A stretch of 64,000 bases of DNA from Metabacillus litoralis (GCF_003667825.1 NZ_CP033043.1:2167501-2231500); one strand, 5' to 3'. Counted from the first letter of the stretch, positions 52,836-63,323 are shown. The notes: a model not told the origin generated them from the letters alone. Program-made: numbers and translations.

Positions 52836-53816
52836 TTATTTCAACTCAATATCAGCTGAATAAATTTCTTTAATACTTCCATCGCTAGTCTCAATTAGTA
52901 GAACGCCGTTATGATCAATACCAATTGCCTTTCCTTCTACTGATCCATTAAGAGTTCTAGCCACCATTTTCTTATTCAAACTAATGGCATAGCCCTCCCA
53001 CAACAGTTTAATTGGAAGAAAGCCCTGTGAAAGGTATAACGAATATAGCCCTTCAAATTTCAATAATATCGTTTGAATAAATAGAGCTCTTTCCCAATGC
53101 TTTCCTGTTTCAATTCCTATTGATGTGGCAATTTGCTGTAGTTCCTCAGGAAAGTCTTCAACCTTTTGATTCACATTAATACCCGTTCCAATAATTACGG
53201 AGTGAACTTGATCTGCCTCCGCTTGCAGCTCAGTTAAAATCCCCACAACCTTTTTCCCGTTAATTAATATATCATTAGGCCATTTAATATCCGGCTTAAC
53301 TGGAGTTAGTTCTTCAATTGCTTGAACGATAGCTACAGCTGTTAAAAGAGTTAGTTGCGGGGTAGAATGAACAGGAATGTTTGGTCTAATAATCAAACTC
53401 ATCCAAATACCTGTACCACTTGGAGAATACCATTCTCTAGCCATACGGCCTCTTCCATTTGTTTGTTGATCAGCAACAACAATAGTCCCTTCCGGAGCTC
53501 CATTACCTGCCAATGTTTGAGCAATCTTCTGTGTTGATGTAACAGTTTCTTCAAAATGAACGTGACGCCCTAATGTTTTTGTCTTTAATCCAATTTGAAT
53601 TTCATTGCTACTTATTTTGTTCGGTTTTTTTGTGATGCGATATCCTAAGCGCCTTACAGCTTCTAACTCATATCCATCTTTTCTTAACTCTTCTATATGT
53701 TTCCAAACAGCTGTTCTTGAACAACCAATATATTCACTTATTTTTTGACCAGATACGAATTCTCCCTCTGCATTTGAAAAGGCTTCTAGTAATTTTGTTC
53801 GAAGTTCTGATTGCAC
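52836..53816 (-). CDS. birA: Biotin operon repressor / biotin-protein ligase
   Basis: A 326-residue bifunctional protein: an N-terminal winged helix (ISEYIGCSRTAVWKHIEELR) that binds the biotin operator and a ligase domain with the biotinyl-AMP loop GRGRMAREWYSPSG and KWPNDILINGKKVVGIL. The C-terminal SH3-like domain ends near the stop. The GTG at 53816 gives the family N-terminus and lies after AAGGAG; the GTG at 53828 overlaps that site. It overlaps cca by 31 bases. Confidence 0.93.
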   Translation of the reverse strand: MQSELRTKLLEAFSNAEGEFVSGQKISEYIGCSRTAVWKHIEELRKDGYELEAVRRLGYRITKKPNKISSNEIQIGLKTKTLGRHVHFEETVTSTQKIAQTLAGNGAPEGTIVVADQQTNGRGRMAREWYSPSGTGIWMSLIIRPNIPVHSTPQLTLLTAVAIVQAIEELTPVKPDIKWPNDILINGKKVVGILTELQAEADQVHSVIIGTGINVNQKVEDFPEELQQIATSIGIETGKHWERALFIQTILLKFEGLYSLYLSQGFLPIKLLWEGYAISLNKKMVARTLNGSVEGKAIGIDHNGVLLIETSDGSIKEIYSADIELK

Positions 53817-55003
53817 TTTAATACCCACTCCTTTATTGCTGACCTTTCATTTTCTAATTTATCTAGTATAATTTCTTTTTCTATTTCTGAAATAAGTTTT
53901 GCTACCCAAGGACCTGGTTTCTTTTTCATGATTTTAATTAATTCATGTCCTGTAATATCTAATTGACTCTTATTATGAATAGGCAGCCTATGGAGTGAGT
54001 CTTTGACAGCATTAATATTTTCGTTTACCATATTCGGGTCATCTATAACAGAGCGAATACGTTCAACAGAAAGTGCACAGTCAGATCCAGCTTCATACAA
54101 TAATAAGCTTGTCCATGATTTCTCTTGTTGAAGTAACATTAGAAATCTTATATTTTTTTCAACTATCTTGATCAGCTTAACCGGGAGTTTCCATTTTCTT
54201 AAGTATTTCTCTACTGAGGGAGGTTCGACCTTATATGTAATCATTGTCCATAAGTCTTCTCTTGTCGTAAGAAGGTCTAACTGAAAAGATGCTAAAATTT
54301 CTAACTGATGCTCTTTTTCAGCCATACCAGGCAAATAGTTATTCACCTGACAATCAATTAGTGTCTGAATGGCAGCTTTATAATAAGCACCTTGAAAAAG
54401 CTTTTCAATTTCTACTGTTTTTCTTTCTACTGAGATTGCATTTAATAGATGAACAAGCTCTTTTAAGGCTTCTTTTGTCTCTGGACATAAGGTGAACCCC
54501 AATTGACTAACAAAACGAACTGCTCTAAGCATTCGAAGTGCGTCTTCTGAAAATCTTTCTGACGGAGAATCAACGGTCATAATTACTTTTTCTTTTAAGT
54601 GCTGCCTTCCATCAAAATAGTCATAAATAGTGCCCTCAATATCCATTGCCATCGCGTTGATGGTAAAATCCCTGCGTCTTAAATCTTCTTTTAATGAAGA
54701 TATAAATGAAACAGATTTTGGTCTACGAAAATCATCATAGCCTGTTTCAGCTCTATAAGTAGTGACCTCAAATGATTTATTATTATGTAGCACGATAATC
54801 GTTCCATGTTCTGCCCCAACATCAACCGTTTTAGAGAAAATTTGTTTGATTTCATCAGGTTTAGCTGAGGTTGCAATGTCAATATCTCCAATTTGTCTTT
54901 TTAGCAAGTAATCACGAACAGCTCCACCAACATAAAATGCCTCAAAGTCTGAGTTATGTAATTTTTCTAGTATGGGTTTTGCTTCATAAAATGGGGTCTC
55001 CAC
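53786..55003 (-). CDS. cca: CCA-adding tRNA nucleotidyltransferase
   Basis: A 405-residue class II enzyme that adds or repairs the 3' CCA end of tRNA. The head domain has [11 protein letters not shown] and [13 protein letters not shown], with the catalytic Asp pair; [12 protein letters not shown] and [17 protein letters not shown] follow. The GTG start follows AAGGTG at six bases and overlaps bshA by 20 bases. It is the fifth gene of the dapB-birA operon. Confidence 0.95.
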   Translation of the reverse strand: METPFYEAKPILEKLHNSDFEAFYVGGAVRDYLLKRQIGDIDIATSAKPDEIKQIFSKTVDVGAEHGTIIVLHNNKSFEVTTYRAETGYDDFRRPKSVSFISSLKEDLRRRDFTINAMAMDIEGTIYDYFDGRQHLKEKVIMTVDSPSERFSEDALRMLRAVRFVSQLGFTLCPETKEALKELVHLLNAISVERKTVEIEKLFQGAYYKAAIQTLIDCQVNNYLPGMAEKEHQLEILASFQLDLLTTREDLWTMITYKVEPPSVEKYLRKWKLPVKLIKIVEKNIRFLMLLQQEKSWTSLLLYEAGSDCALSVERIRSVIDDPNMVNENINAVKDSLHRLPIHNKSQLDITGHELIKIMKKKPGPWVAKLISEIEKEIILDKLENERSAIKEWVLKCNQNFEQNY

Positions 55004-56144
55004 TTTTTACACCTTCATTTAATAGTTCATAGTAAATTGATTCGTATTGTGAAACAATCTTATCTGAATGAAATAATTGTGTGGCACTATTCTTTGCGTT
55101 TTCTGACATAGACTTATGTAGTTCACTATTTGATAAAAGATGTATAGCATGAAAAGCAACTGTATCAATGTCACCTACTTCACAGATGTATCCTGTTTCG
55201 CCTTCTTTAATCACTTCAGGAATTCCTCCAGCATTTGTTCCAATACTAGGAACACCACATGCCATTGCTTCAAGTAAAACCAAACCAAAGCTTTCCTTTT
55301 CAGAAAGTAATAAGATAAGATCACTAATTGAATATAAGTCTTCCAAGCTATCTTGTTTTCCCAAGAAAAGAACTTCTCCAGATAACCCCAATTCCCTCAC
55401 TAGCCTACTTACAAAAGACATTTCTGGGCCATCACCAACAAGAAGAAGCTTTGCTTTTACTTTTCTTTGGATTTTCTGGAAAGAATAAATCACATCTTGA
55501 ACACGCTTCACCTTTCTGAAGTTTGAAACATGAATAATGACTTTCTCTTCCTCTAGGATCCCATACTCTTCCTTTAGATAAGCGGCATCCTTCTTATAAT
55601 AAACACGATCATCGATAAAGTTGTACACTGTTTCTATTTCTTTCTTAGGTTGAAGTAGTTCATAGGTTTGTTGAACGAGTGCATTAGATACAGCTGTCAC
55701 TCTGTCTGATGACTCAATTCCAAAGCGAATCATATCTGCAAGCGATTGATCATAGCCTAATACAGTAATATCTGTACCATGAAGTGTAGTAACTATTTTC
55801 AAATCTTTTTTAACCATTTGCTTAGCTAAGTAAGCACAAATTGCATGTGGTATTGCATAATGCACATGTAATATATCGAGATCTTCACGGTTTGCAACTT
55901 CAGCCATTTTACTTGCCAGCGCTAAGTCGTATGGAGGGTATTTAAATACCGAATATTGATTTACTTCCACCTCGTGAAACGTGATATTGCAATACACCTT
56001 ATTTAACCGAAATGGTAAGCTTGAGGTGATAAAGTGAATTTCATGACCTCTTTCAGCTAAGAGCTTTCCAAGCTCGGTAGCAACAACTCCAGAGCCTCCA
56101 ACAGAAGGGTAACAAGTAATTCCTATTTTTAATTTTTGTTTCAT
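54984..56144 (-). CDS. bshA: Bacillithiol glycosyltransferase BshA
   Basis: A 386-residue GT-B enzyme that joins N-acetylglucosamine from UDP-GlcNAc to L-malate, the first step of bacillithiol synthesis. The start [20 protein letters not shown], then HVHYAIPHA, and C-terminal [19 protein letters not shown] are typical of family 4 glycosyltransferases. Its ATG overlaps the bshB1 stop by four bases (ATGA). Confidence 0.95.
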   Translation of the reverse strand: MKQKLKIGITCYPSVGGSGVVATELGKLLAERGHEIHFITSSLPFRLNKVYCNITFHEVEVNQYSVFKYPPYDLALASKMAEVANREDLDILHVHYAIPHAICAYLAKQMVKKDLKIVTTLHGTDITVLGYDQSLADMIRFGIESSDRVTAVSNALVQQTYELLQPKKEIETVYNFIDDRVYYKKDAAYLKEEYGILEEEKVIIHVSNFRKVKRVQDVIYSFQKIQRKVKAKLLLVGDGPEMSFVSRLVRELGLSGEVLFLGKQDSLEDLYSISDLILLLSEKESFGLVLLEAMACGVPSIGTNAGGIPEVIKEGETGYICEVGDIDTVAFHAIHLLSNSELHKSMSENAKNSATQLFHSDKIVSQYESIYYELLNEGVKSGDPIL

Positions 56145-56854
56145 TCGTTATCACCTATTAAATCCTTTGAAAGCAAGATTGGTTTTTTCGTCATAAATCC
56201 TTCTGCGTACATTACACCAACCTCTTTTCCATATAATCTTTCTCTACTTTCAACAGCTTCTATATAGCCATTTGTAAGGGGTGTTTCTGTTGAACCTTGA
56301 GCTTTTTCAAACTGACTGGAATATGCTTTTAAGCTTTCTATTTTTTGTTCAATTGTTTCTGATATGTTAATAACAAAATCTGGTTTATGAAATCCATTGA
56401 TCATATAAAAATAGAGATTCTTTACTCGATGAGACGACTGTCCTAAAAGATCTTGATAATTTTTAATTCCCGCTGAAAAAACCGCCTCTTCAACTAGCCT
56501 AGAGCAATGTGCATGGTCCGGGTGACGATCATCAAAATATGGGGCAAAAACAACTTTTGGCTCATATTTTCTAATAATCGTTACAATCTCTTTAATAGAG
56601 GAATCCAGCATATATAAACCCCTATCAGGAAGTGACAACTGAATTCTCTCTGATAGTCCGATAATATCTCCAGCTCTTTTTGCTTCTTCTTGGCGAATGG
56701 CTATAGTACCATTGGAAGATAATTCCGCTTTAGTCAGATCACAGATTCCAATTTTTAAGCCAGCTTTGGCATACTTAGCAATTGTACCACCCATACCTAT
56801 CTCGACATCATCAGGATGAGCACCAATTGCAAGAATATCTAGTCTATTACTCAT
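56141..56854 (-). CDS. bshB1: Bacillithiol deacetylase BshB1
   Basis: A 237-residue zinc deacetylase (LmbE/PIG-L fold) that removes the acetyl group from GlcNAc-malate, the second bacillithiol step. The zinc site is [12 protein letters not shown] near residues 9-20, and [11 protein letters not shown] holds the third ligand. The ATG at 56854 follows GGGAG by five bases; an in-frame ATG at 56872 precedes the site. It is followed immediately by bshA. Confidence 0.94.
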   Translation of the reverse strand: MSNRLDILAIGAHPDDVEIGMGGTIAKYAKAGLKIGICDLTKAELSSNGTIAIRQEEAKRAGDIIGLSERIQLSLPDRGLYMLDSSIKEIVTIIRKYEPKVVFAPYFDDRHPDHAHCSRLVEEAVFSAGIKNYQDLLGQSSHRVKNLYFYMINGFHKPDFVINISETIEQKIESLKAYSSQFEKAQGSTETPLTNGYIEAVESRERLYGKEVGVMYAEGFMTKKPILLSKDLIGDNE

Positions 56855-56916
56855 TTTCTTCTCCCTATTCATATCTAAAGGAATGATTATTTTTCAAATC
56901 ATTCCGGTTATTTGAA

Positions 56917-57321
56917 TTACTTTTTATCATGAATGACATTACGCCATTGAAAATCCCCACGATCTAAACCTCGTACTAATATTTCGGCTGTCCCCATATT
57001 TGTTGCTAGTGGAATCGAATATACATCACAAAGACGAATTAGTGCTGTAATATCCGGCTCATGAGGTTGTGCAGTTAAAGGATCTCGAAAGAAAATAACC
57101 ATATCCATTTCATTTTTTGCAATTAATGCACCAATTTCCTGATCTCCTCCAAGCGGACCAGACTGAAAACGGTGAATAGATAAACCAGTAGCCTCCTGAA
57201 TGCGGAGACCTGTAGTACCTGTTGCAAACAATTCATGATCTTTAAAAATCGGTTGATATGCCATAACAAATTGTACAAGATCTGTTTTCTTTTTATCGTG
57301 AGCAATTAGCGCAATTTTCAT
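56917..57321 (-). CDS. mgsA: Methylglyoxal synthase
   Basis: A 134-residue enzyme that turns dihydroxyacetone phosphate into methylglyoxal and phosphate. The phosphate-binding run ATGTTGLRI and catalytic Asp60 in [12 protein letters not shown] are present, with His87 in QPHEPD. AAGGGGAAATATAA precedes the ATG, 14 bases after dapB. Its linkage to bacillithiol genes makes sense because bacillithiol takes part in methylglyoxal detoxification in Bacillus. Confidence 0.96.
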   Translation of the reverse strand: MKIALIAHDKKKTDLVQFVMAYQPIFKDHELFATGTTGLRIQEATGLSIHRFQSGPLGGDQEIGALIAKNEMDMVIFFRDPLTAQPHEPDITALIRLCDVYSIPLATNMGTAEILVRGLDRGDFQWRNVIHDKK

Positions 57322-57335
57322 TTATATTTCCCCTT

Positions 57336-58133
57336 TTACTCAATAATATTTTCTAGTCCATACACTAGCAGATCGATTTTCATCACATTTTCAACTGCTA
57401 ATTTTACACCAGACATAAATGAAGCCCGATTATATGAGTCATGACGAATTTTCAGCGTTTGTCCGTCCCCTCCAAATAAAACCTCTTGATGGGCAATTAA
57501 TCCTGGAAGACGAACGCTATGTAGACGAATACCATTTAAATTAGCTCCACGAGCTCCTGCAAGAATTTCCTTTTCATCTGGATGTCCTTGTTGCTTCTCC
57601 TGACGTACAGCTGAGATCATTTCTGCAGTTTTGATGCCTGTCCCGGAAGGAGCATCTAACTTTTGATCATGATGTTGTTCAATAATTTCAACATCTAGAA
57701 AATATTTTGCCGCAATCTGTGAAAATTTCATCATCAAAATAGCTCCAATGGCAAAATTAGGAGCTATAATTGCACCTATCCCTTTTTCTTCTGTTAATTG
57801 TTGTAGTTCATTTAGATCATTTTCAGAAAAACCTGTCGTACCTACAACTGGTCTAACACCATTCTGTAATGCTTTTTTTGTATGTACTTTCCCAATCTCA
57901 GGTGTTGTCAAATCAATGAGTACATCGGGGTTTGTCTCAAAAAAGCATTTATCAATGTCTGTATAAATTGGTACATCAGCATTGAAACCTTCAAGCTCAC
58001 TAAGTCTCATACCTTCATACTTATGGTCCACAACACCCACTAGCTGAAAATGTTCAGTTTCTTCAACAAGTTTTACAGCCTCGCTCCCCATTCTCCCACG
58101 AGCACCTGCAATAACAATTTTTATTTCTGACAT
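57336..58133 (-). CDS. dapB: 4-hydroxy-tetrahydrodipicolinate reductase
   Basis: A 265-residue NAD(P)H enzyme of lysine and diaminopimelate synthesis, whose pathway also feeds dipicolinate for the spore. The nucleotide site is [13 protein letters not shown], and the substrate and catalytic region [20 protein letters not shown] carries the conserved His pair and Lys. AAGGAGATTTAAAT precedes the ATG. It follows ypjD by 13 bases and heads toward mgsA. Confidence 0.96.
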   Translation of the reverse strand: MSEIKIVIAGARGRMGSEAVKLVEETEHFQLVGVVDHKYEGMRLSELEGFNADVPIYTDIDKCFFETNPDVLIDLTTPEIGKVHTKKALQNGVRPVVGTTGFSENDLNELQQLTEEKGIGAIIAPNFAIGAILMMKFSQIAAKYFLDVEIIEQHHDQKLDAPSGTGIKTAEMISAVRQEKQQGHPDEKEILAGARGANLNGIRLHSVRLPGLIAHQEVLFGGDGQTLKIRHDSYNRASFMSGVKLAVENVMKIDLLVYGLENIIE

Positions 58134-58146
58134 ATTTAAATCTCCT

Positions 58147-58476
58147 TTATTTTTCTTTTCTTGTCCATCGATTTTTATCTCTAGTATTGAATTTGTTCAT
58201 CACCATATCATGAGCTTCTTCTAAATCTATATTTAATGAATTTGCTAGACAAATAAGAACAAACAAAACATCTCCGATTTCCTCTTCGATCTTTTTCTCT
58301 TCCTCGGTTGTCTTTTTAGGTTTTTCACCATAATTATGGTTAATTTCCCTAGCAAGTTCACCTACTTCTTCTGTAATCCGAGCCATCATGGCTAATGGTG
58401 AAAAATATCCTTCTTTAAATTGACCAATGTAATCGTCAACATCCTTTTGAAGGACCTTCATTGTTTTATGTTCCAT
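58147..58476 (-). CDS. ypjD: MazG-like nucleotide pyrophosphohydrolase YpjD
   Basis: A 109-residue helical protein of the MazG superfamily that should hydrolyse nucleoside triphosphates to monophosphates. The metal-binding acids are in [14 protein letters not shown] (ExxE) and [15 protein letters not shown] (ExxD). The ATG at 58476 follows GAGGTG; an in-frame ATG at 58503 precedes it. It is the first gene of the long operon running to birA. Confidence 0.9.
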   Translation of the reverse strand: MEHKTMKVLQKDVDDYIGQFKEGYFSPLAMMARITEEVGELAREINHNYGEKPKKTTEEEKKIEEEIGDVLFVLICLANSLNIDLEEAHDMVMNKFNTRDKNRWTRKEK

Positions 58477-58619
58477 TTTATTCACCTCATCTTTACTATT
58501 CAATGTTAGCTAATACAAAATAAATTTACAATTATTTCGTCACGTTTTTATCAAAATTTGCACCTTGACATTCTATCAACTATAATATTAACGCTAAGAA
58601 TGAATTATAGAGGTGAAAC

Positions 58620-59492
58620 ATGTTACATGATTTAAGATTAAAGAATATTATTTTTATACTAATTGGTTCGGGTATTTTTGGATTTGGTCTTGTTCATTTT
58701 AATATTCAAAACAATTTAGCAGAAGGTGGATTTACAGGGATTACACTTTTGCTTTACTTTCTATTTAATTTTGATCCATCCATTTCTAACTTAATTCTAA
58801 ATATACCATTATTTATTATAGGTTGGCGTGTTTTAGGTAAAACATCTTTTATCTACACGGTTATCGGAACAGTCAGTTTGTCCGTTTTTTTATGGATTTT
58901 TCAACGCTTTCAAATTAATATGCCTTTAAATGACGATTTAACTCTTGCGGCCCTATTTGCTGGAGTTTCCCTTGGTATTGGTTTAGGTACGATATTTCGG
59001 TATGGAGGAACAACTGGTGGAGTAGATATCATTGCCAGATTAGCTCATCGTTATATAGGATGGAGTATGGGTAAAACAATGTTTTTATTTGACCTTTGTG
59101 TAATCACCATTTCCTGGATTGCTTATCTATCTTATAAGGAGGCAATGTACACACTTGTGGCTGTATTTGTAGGTGCACGTGTAATAGATTTTATGCAAGA
59201 AGGAGCATATGCTGCAAAAGGTGCTACAATTATCTCAAATTACCCTGACGAAATTTCTTCTAGAATTATGAAGGAAATGGATCGTGGGGTAACAATATTG
59301 AAAGGACAAGGTTCTTTCTCAAAGCAAGATCGAAATGTTCTTTATTGTGTTGTAGGCAAAAACGAAATTGTCCGATTAAAAAATGTTATTACTTCCGTTG
59401 ATCCTCATGCCTTTGTCGCCGTAAGTGATGTTCATGATGTTTTAGGTGAAGGATTTACATTAGATGAAAATAAAAAGCCGATTTCAAGATAG
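58620..59492 (+). CDS. ypjC: YitT-family membrane protein (YpjC)
   Basis: A 290-residue protein with five or six membrane segments (DUF161) and a C-terminal cytosolic DUF2179 domain. FGFGLVHFNIQNNLAEGGFTG and FRYGGTTGGVDIIARL are typical repeats; the DUF2179 part runs from MKEMDRGVTILKGQGSFSK to the end. Function is unknown; transport is suspected for the family. GAGGTGAAAC precedes the ATG. It is divergent from ypjD and convergent with ypjB. Confidence 0.87.
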   Translation: MLHDLRLKNIIFILIGSGIFGFGLVHFNIQNNLAEGGFTGITLLLYFLFNFDPSISNLILNIPLFIIGWRVLGKTSFIYTVIGTVSLSVFLWIFQRFQINMPLNDDLTLAALFAGVSLGIGLGTIFRYGGTTGGVDIIARLAHRYIGWSMGKTMFLFDLCVITISWIAYLSYKEAMYTLVAVFVGARVIDFMQEGAYAAKGATIISNYPDEISSRIMKEMDRGVTILKGQGSFSKQDRNVLYCVVGKNEIVRLKNVITSVDPHAFVAVSDVHDVLGEGFTLDENKKPISR

Positions 59493-59503
59493 ATTTAATA
59501 GAC

Positions 59504-59541
59504 AAGAAGAGCGTAGAAACTCCTACGCTCTTCTTTTTTTA
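59504..59541. terminator. Bidirectional terminator between ypjC and ypjB
   Basis: AAGAAGAGCGTAG pairs with CTACGCTCTTCTT around a six-base loop with T residues beyond; it touches the ypjB stop. Confidence 0.9.
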
Positions 59542-60330
59542 TTGCTTCTCTTTTTCACGTTTTGGTTGCTTCGCTTTCTCACCTCGGTACTTTTTCCAGC
59601 CAGAATATGATAGGGCTAATAAAATGACACTTCCTGTTGATATCATAACCCAAAGTAAGGACGGATCTGCTTCATCTTCTTTCACTCTATCAAAAATAGC
59701 TTTTAACTCTTCCTCCATTACAGTGAGTTGCTTCACCCTACTTGTAACTGGTATTTCATGAAATAACCGATCCTCAACTACCGATATATGGGCATCCATA
59801 CGCTTAATTCGTTGAAAGTCTAGATCAACTTGGATGCTTGGATAAATTACCTCATAAAGAGATAAGAACTCGTTAAAATCATGTTGAAATGACTCCTTAT
59901 CACCTTGTTCAACATCACTTTTCATTTGTGAAAAAGTTTCCATGATTGATGTTTCCATTGAACCCCATAATGGTTGATGCTCTGAAACCATCGCATCAAC
60001 TACTAAACGAAATTTGGTTAATGATCTGACTTTCTCAATCGTACTTACTTTTTCGTTTAACAATAGATCTTGAGCCGTTTTTTGTGTATTAGTTATGGTA
60101 CGGTAATGGTCTAAAGAAATAACATTTCGATCAATAGGTATTTCTTCGAATTTAACAGTAAAATAATTAAGTAATTGGGCAGACTCTTCAAAGCGCTCTT
60201 GCTTAGCTAGTTGTAGGGCCGTATCGGAAATTTTATTTAAAGACTTCCAATCATATGTTTCCGCTGCAAATGCTGGTTTTATATGAAACAGCAACATACC
60301 AATAATAATAGTGAGTAATAATTTCTTCAT
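59539..60330 (-). CDS. ypjB: Sporulation protein YpjB
   Basis: A 263-residue protein of the sporulation-linked YpjB family. It has a signal peptide (MKKLLLTIIIGMLLFHIKPA then FAAE), a helical extracytoplasmic region and one C-terminal membrane helix (SLLWVMISTGSVILLALSY) followed by a basic Lys-rich tail. A loss of YpjB lowers sporulation in B. subtilis; mechanism unknown. AGGGGGGACAAGG precedes the ATG. Transcribed toward the ypjC terminator. Confidence 0.88.
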   Translation of the reverse strand: MKKLLLTIIIGMLLFHIKPAFAAETYDWKSLNKISDTALQLAKQERFEESAQLLNYFTVKFEEIPIDRNVISLDHYRTITNTQKTAQDLLLNEKVSTIEKVRSLTKFRLVVDAMVSEHQPLWGSMETSIMETFSQMKSDVEQGDKESFQHDFNEFLSLYEVIYPSIQVDLDFQRIKRMDAHISVVEDRLFHEIPVTSRVKQLTVMEEELKAIFDRVKEDEADPSLLWVMISTGSVILLALSYSGWKKYRGEKAKQPKREKEKQ

Positions 60331-60444
60331 CCTTGTCCCCCCTAGAACTTCTATTAAAAATCGTATGACAGTGTGGACAAGGATAGACCTATTTTTTACT
60401 TGTTTTTATAAACCCTAGTTATTGATTATTGCTAGTTTGATGAT

Positions 60445-60520
60445 TTTTTTTGAGGACTCACCGCCATCCCCACGGACAACGAAGCGCCTAGAACGAAATC
60501 AACAGCCAACCTTCCTCAAA
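60445..60520. repeat. Degenerate Bacillus intergenic repeat remnant
   Basis: GAGGACTCACCGCCATCCCC then GGACAACGAAGCGCCTAGAA and AAATCAACAGCC are more GC-rich than the surroundings and resemble a widespread Bacillus non-coding repeat (CCGCGG GGATGGCGGTGAG...GAAATCAACG type) as I recall it. No frame or hairpin of note. Location: between ypjB and the ypjA terminator. Confidence 0.4.
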
Positions 60521-60525
60521 CCAAA

Positions 60526-60580
60526 ATAAAAAGACTCTAGACAAGCTCCGATGTTGTATCGAAGTTTGTCTACAGTCTTA
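60526..60580 (-). terminator. Terminator after ypjA
   Basis: AAGACTGTAGACAA pairs with TTGTCTAGAGTCTT, extended by CTTCGAT/ATCGGAG, then TTTTT follows on the minus strand. Confidence 0.8.
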
Positions 60581-60604
60581 GCCTGGCTATATGAGTATTA
60601 CTCC

Positions 60605-61195
60605 TTACAATTGAAGTTTTCTTGAAGTTTTTCTTATAACAAAATAATAGCCTAGGAAAATAGAAATTAAACTTAGCCAGAATGTCATATAACCAATTTG
60701 ATTGATATAATCCATTAACGTGCTGTACCGTGGCATCATCCCAAACACATAATCAATTACATCATTATGTAAAGTCCATATCGCGGCAACAATTAAGTGC
60801 CAAGCTTTAAAACGATAGTATGGAGCATAAAGTAAACCTTGAATTGCCATACCAAAGTGAGAAGCAATTAACATATATCCTTCCCACGGAAGTGAGCCAT
60901 TTACTATCAGAACAAGAAGGTTCATAATAACAGCCCAGATACCATATTTAAATAATGTAACAATAGCCAAGGCTTCAATCAAGGGTAGATTTTTCTTCAT
61001 TATAAAAGCTGCCACAACGATTAAAAAGAATAGGCTTGCTGTTGGACTATCCGGAACGAATATGTAGAAATGGGCAGGAGTATCTGCTAATTGATACCTA
61101 TACCAATAATATCCATAAACTGTCCCGAAAAAATTAATAAGTACCATTATGAAAATAATCGGCTTTTGACCTAATAAATATTGAAACCATTTCAT
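60605..61195 (-). CDS. ypjA: DUF1405 membrane protein YpjA
   Basis: A 196-residue protein with five to six membrane helices (DUF1405 family, B. subtilis YpjA), function unknown. Landmarks include FFGTVYGYYWYRYQL near residue 25, FIFVPDSPTASLFFL and LHNDVIDYVFGMMPRY. It lies just downstream of qcrC with its own leader; a terminator separates them. The position between qcrC and ypjB is conserved. Confidence 0.87.
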   Translation of the reverse strand: MKWFQYLLGQKPIIFIMVLINFFGTVYGYYWYRYQLADTPAHFYIFVPDSPTASLFFLIVVAAFIMKKNLPLIEALAIVTLFKYGIWAVIMNLLVLIVNGSLPWEGYMLIASHFGMAIQGLLYAPYYRFKAWHLIVAAIWTLHNDVIDYVFGMMPRYSTLMDYINQIGYMTFWLSLISIFLGYYFVIRKTSRKLQL

Positions 61196-61272
61196 TTTTC
61201 ACACACCAGACTTATTAGATTTCGATAGCTAGTATAGATCGTTTTTTTAATAATATAACACAATAAAGCTCT

Positions 61273-61300
61273 CAACAAAAAAAGCTGACATAAGTCAGCT
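61273..61300 (-). terminator. Terminator after qcrC
   Basis: AGCTGAC pairs with GTCAGCT around a short loop and is followed by seven T residues on the minus strand. Confidence 0.8.
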
Positions 61301-61302
61301 TT

Positions 61303-62070
61303 TTACTTAGATGTAACACCAGAAATAAATTCTGATAATACTTTTAATTCTTCGTCAGTACCTTTAAAGACTCCAGCAGGCATGCTACCTTGACCATTTT
61401 TAGCAATATCAGCTATAGCATCCGGTTCTAATCCGTTATCAACAAGAGCCTTACCTGCAGCTCCACCTTCTAGATTATCACCATGACATGAAATACAGCC
61501 TTGCTCTTGGTAAATAGCATATCCTTCAGATTCTTTATCAATTTCTGCTTCAGCTTTAATTTTCCCTTGTTCAGCTGCTGCTTCCCAGTCATGTGTAACA
61601 ACAGATTCCCAAGTAAGGAAAAACGTTGCTGCAATACCAAGAATCATCATACCTACTGCAACAGGACGCTTTGCAGGACGACGCTCAGGACCACGATCTA
61701 AAAATGGTGCCAGCATTAATCCACCAAAAGCAAGTCCTGGAATAACAATTGCCCCAATAACTGTGTATGGACCAGATGCAAAAGAGTATTTTAATAATTG
61801 GTATAAGAATAAGAAGTACCAGTCTGGTAATGGAATATAACCTGAATCAGTAGGATCTGCAACACGCTCAAGTGGTGATGGATGCGCTACTGTTAAACAT
61901 AAAAAACCGATTAAGAAAACAGCACCTACTAACCACTCCTTAAGAAGGAAGTTTGGCCAGAATGCCTCTGTTTTCCCAGGATATTCAGAATAATCCTTCG
62001 GAATGTTTGGTTTTCTCTCAGCTGAAATACGAGAGTCACCAACAAATTTCATACCTTTTCCGCGATGCAT
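61303..62070 (-). CDS. qcrC: Menaquinol:cytochrome c reductase, cytochrome b/c subunit
   Basis: A 255-residue fusion of subunit IV of the b6f type (three membrane helices, residues about 47-155, with LPDWYFLFLYQLLKY) and a C-terminal cytochrome c domain. The heme site is Cys192, Cys195 and His196 in GCISCHGDN; the axial Met lies in GQGSMPAGVF. Together with QcrA and QcrB it moves electrons from menaquinol to cytochrome c. The start MHRGKGMKFVGDSRI is the family N-terminus. Confidence 0.97.
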   Translation of the reverse strand: MHRGKGMKFVGDSRISAERKPNIPKDYSEYPGKTEAFWPNFLLKEWLVGAVFLIGFLCLTVAHPSPLERVADPTDSGYIPLPDWYFLFLYQLLKYSFASGPYTVIGAIVIPGLAFGGLMLAPFLDRGPERRPAKRPVAVGMMILGIAATFFLTWESVVTHDWEAAAEQGKIKAEAEIDKESEGYAIYQEQGCISCHGDNLEGGAAGKALVDNGLEPDAIADIAKNGQGSMPAGVFKGTDEELKVLSEFISGVTSK

Positions 62071-62134
62071 GATTTCCCCTCCTTACTAAGGTGGTTTCCC
62101 GTTAACGTTACAAAAAGATTCTAATCAGTAAATC

Positions 62135-62809
62135 TTATAGAGGACCAGAAATACCTTGTTTACGTATCATTACAAAGTGTGCTGCCATTAAACCAAATAG
62201 AGCAGCCGGTAAGAAAAAGACGTGGATTGCAAAGAAACGAGTAAGTGTTTGAGCACCTACAATTTCCGGATGTCCAGAAAGCAATGTCTTAACCGTTGGT
62301 CCGATAAGTGGTACTGATTCTGCAATTTGCAGTGTAACTTTTGTTGCAAATAGAGCTTTCATATCCCAAGGTAATAAATAACCTGTTAAACCAAGACCAA
62401 GCATAACAAAGAAGATAAGTACGCCTACTACCCAGTTTAATTCACGTGGTTTTTTATAAGCACCTTGGAAAAAGACACGTAGTGTATGTAGGAACATCAT
62501 AACGATAACAAGACTAGCTCCCCAGTGATGCATACCACGTACAATTTGTCCGAATGCTACTTCGTTTTGTAAATAGAATACAGATTCCCAAGCATTTTTA
62601 ATATCCGGAACATAGTACATTGTTAGGAACATACCAGATAAAACTTGGATAACTGTAACAAAGAATGTTAATCCGCCGAAGCAATATACAAAGGCAGAAA
62701 AGTGGTGTGCAGGGTTTACGTGTTCAGGAACTTCATGGTCAGCAATATCGCGCCACATAGGCGTAATATCTAAACGTTCGTCAACCCAATCATAAATTTT
62801 GTTAAGCAA
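62135..62809 (-). CDS. qcrB: Menaquinol:cytochrome c reductase, cytochrome b subunit
   Basis: A 224-residue cytochrome b6-type subunit with four membrane helices. Heme-ligand His residues lie in RGMHHWGASL and MFLHTLRVF and in the fourth helix (FAIHVFFLPAALFGLMAAHF). Cys43 in VYCFGG is the residue that binds an extra heme c covalently in Bacillus. The ATG lies four bases after qcrA and eight bases from a GGGGAGGCG site. Part of qcrABC. Confidence 0.97.
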   Translation of the reverse strand: MLNKIYDWVDERLDITPMWRDIADHEVPEHVNPAHHFSAFVYCFGGLTFFVTVIQVLSGMFLTMYYVPDIKNAWESVFYLQNEVAFGQIVRGMHHWGASLVIVMMFLHTLRVFFQGAYKKPRELNWVVGVLIFFVMLGLGLTGYLLPWDMKALFATKVTLQIAESVPLIGPTVKTLLSGHPEIVGAQTLTRFFAIHVFFLPAALFGLMAAHFVMIRKQGISGPL

Positions 62810-62813
62810 TTGA

Positions 62814-63323
62814 TTACGCCTCCCCTCGTGGTTTTGCTTTACCTAAGAATAAATAGCCATCTTTTACTTCAGATACGTAGACATCAAGTGGTGCAAGAGG
62901 CGGTGTTCCTGGAACATTTGTGCCATCTTTTTCATATAGCCCGTAGTGACACGGACAGAAAAATTTGTTCGGATTTGAAGGATCATTGTTCCAACCGACG
63001 GTACAGCCTAAATGCTTACAGATTGGTGATAAAGCCGTAATTTTGTCACCTTCTTTAAAAACCCAAGCTGATTTTGTTTCTTCTGATTCGTACCAAGCAT
63101 CTTTTTGTTTGATTTTAAAGTCAAAGCGTTGAGGTTCTTCCGTTATTTCGTCAACCTTTACAACTTGAACTAGGTCTGTTTCCTCTGCTGGTCGGAGCAC
63201 AGGGTCAAGTGCGAAGCGAACCATTGGCATAAGCATACCTGCAGCCATGAAACCGCCTACACCAGTAAGCGTGTAGTTTAAGAATTGACGTCTAGAAACT
63301 CGATGTTTTTTCTCGCTCATCAT
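62814..63323 (-). CDS. qcrA: Menaquinol:cytochrome c reductase, Rieske iron-sulfur subunit
   Basis: A 169-residue Rieske protein. The N-terminal twin-arginine signal VSRRQFLNYTLTG with the following hydrophobic stretch anchors it in the membrane. The 2Fe-2S site is CKHLGCTVGW and CPCHYGLYEKDG, giving two Cys and two His ligands and the disulfide Cys pair. Two adjacent ATG codons (63323, 63320) follow a GAGGGGGG site and either may start. First gene of qcrABC. Confidence 0.97.
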   Translation of the reverse strand: MMSEKKHRVSRRQFLNYTLTGVGGFMAAGMLMPMVRFALDPVLRPAEETDLVQVVKVDEITEEPQRFDFKIKQKDAWYESEETKSAWVFKEGDKITALSPICKHLGCTVGWNNDPSNPNKFFCPCHYGLYEKDGTNVPGTPPLAPLDVYVSEVKDGYLFLGKAKPRGEA

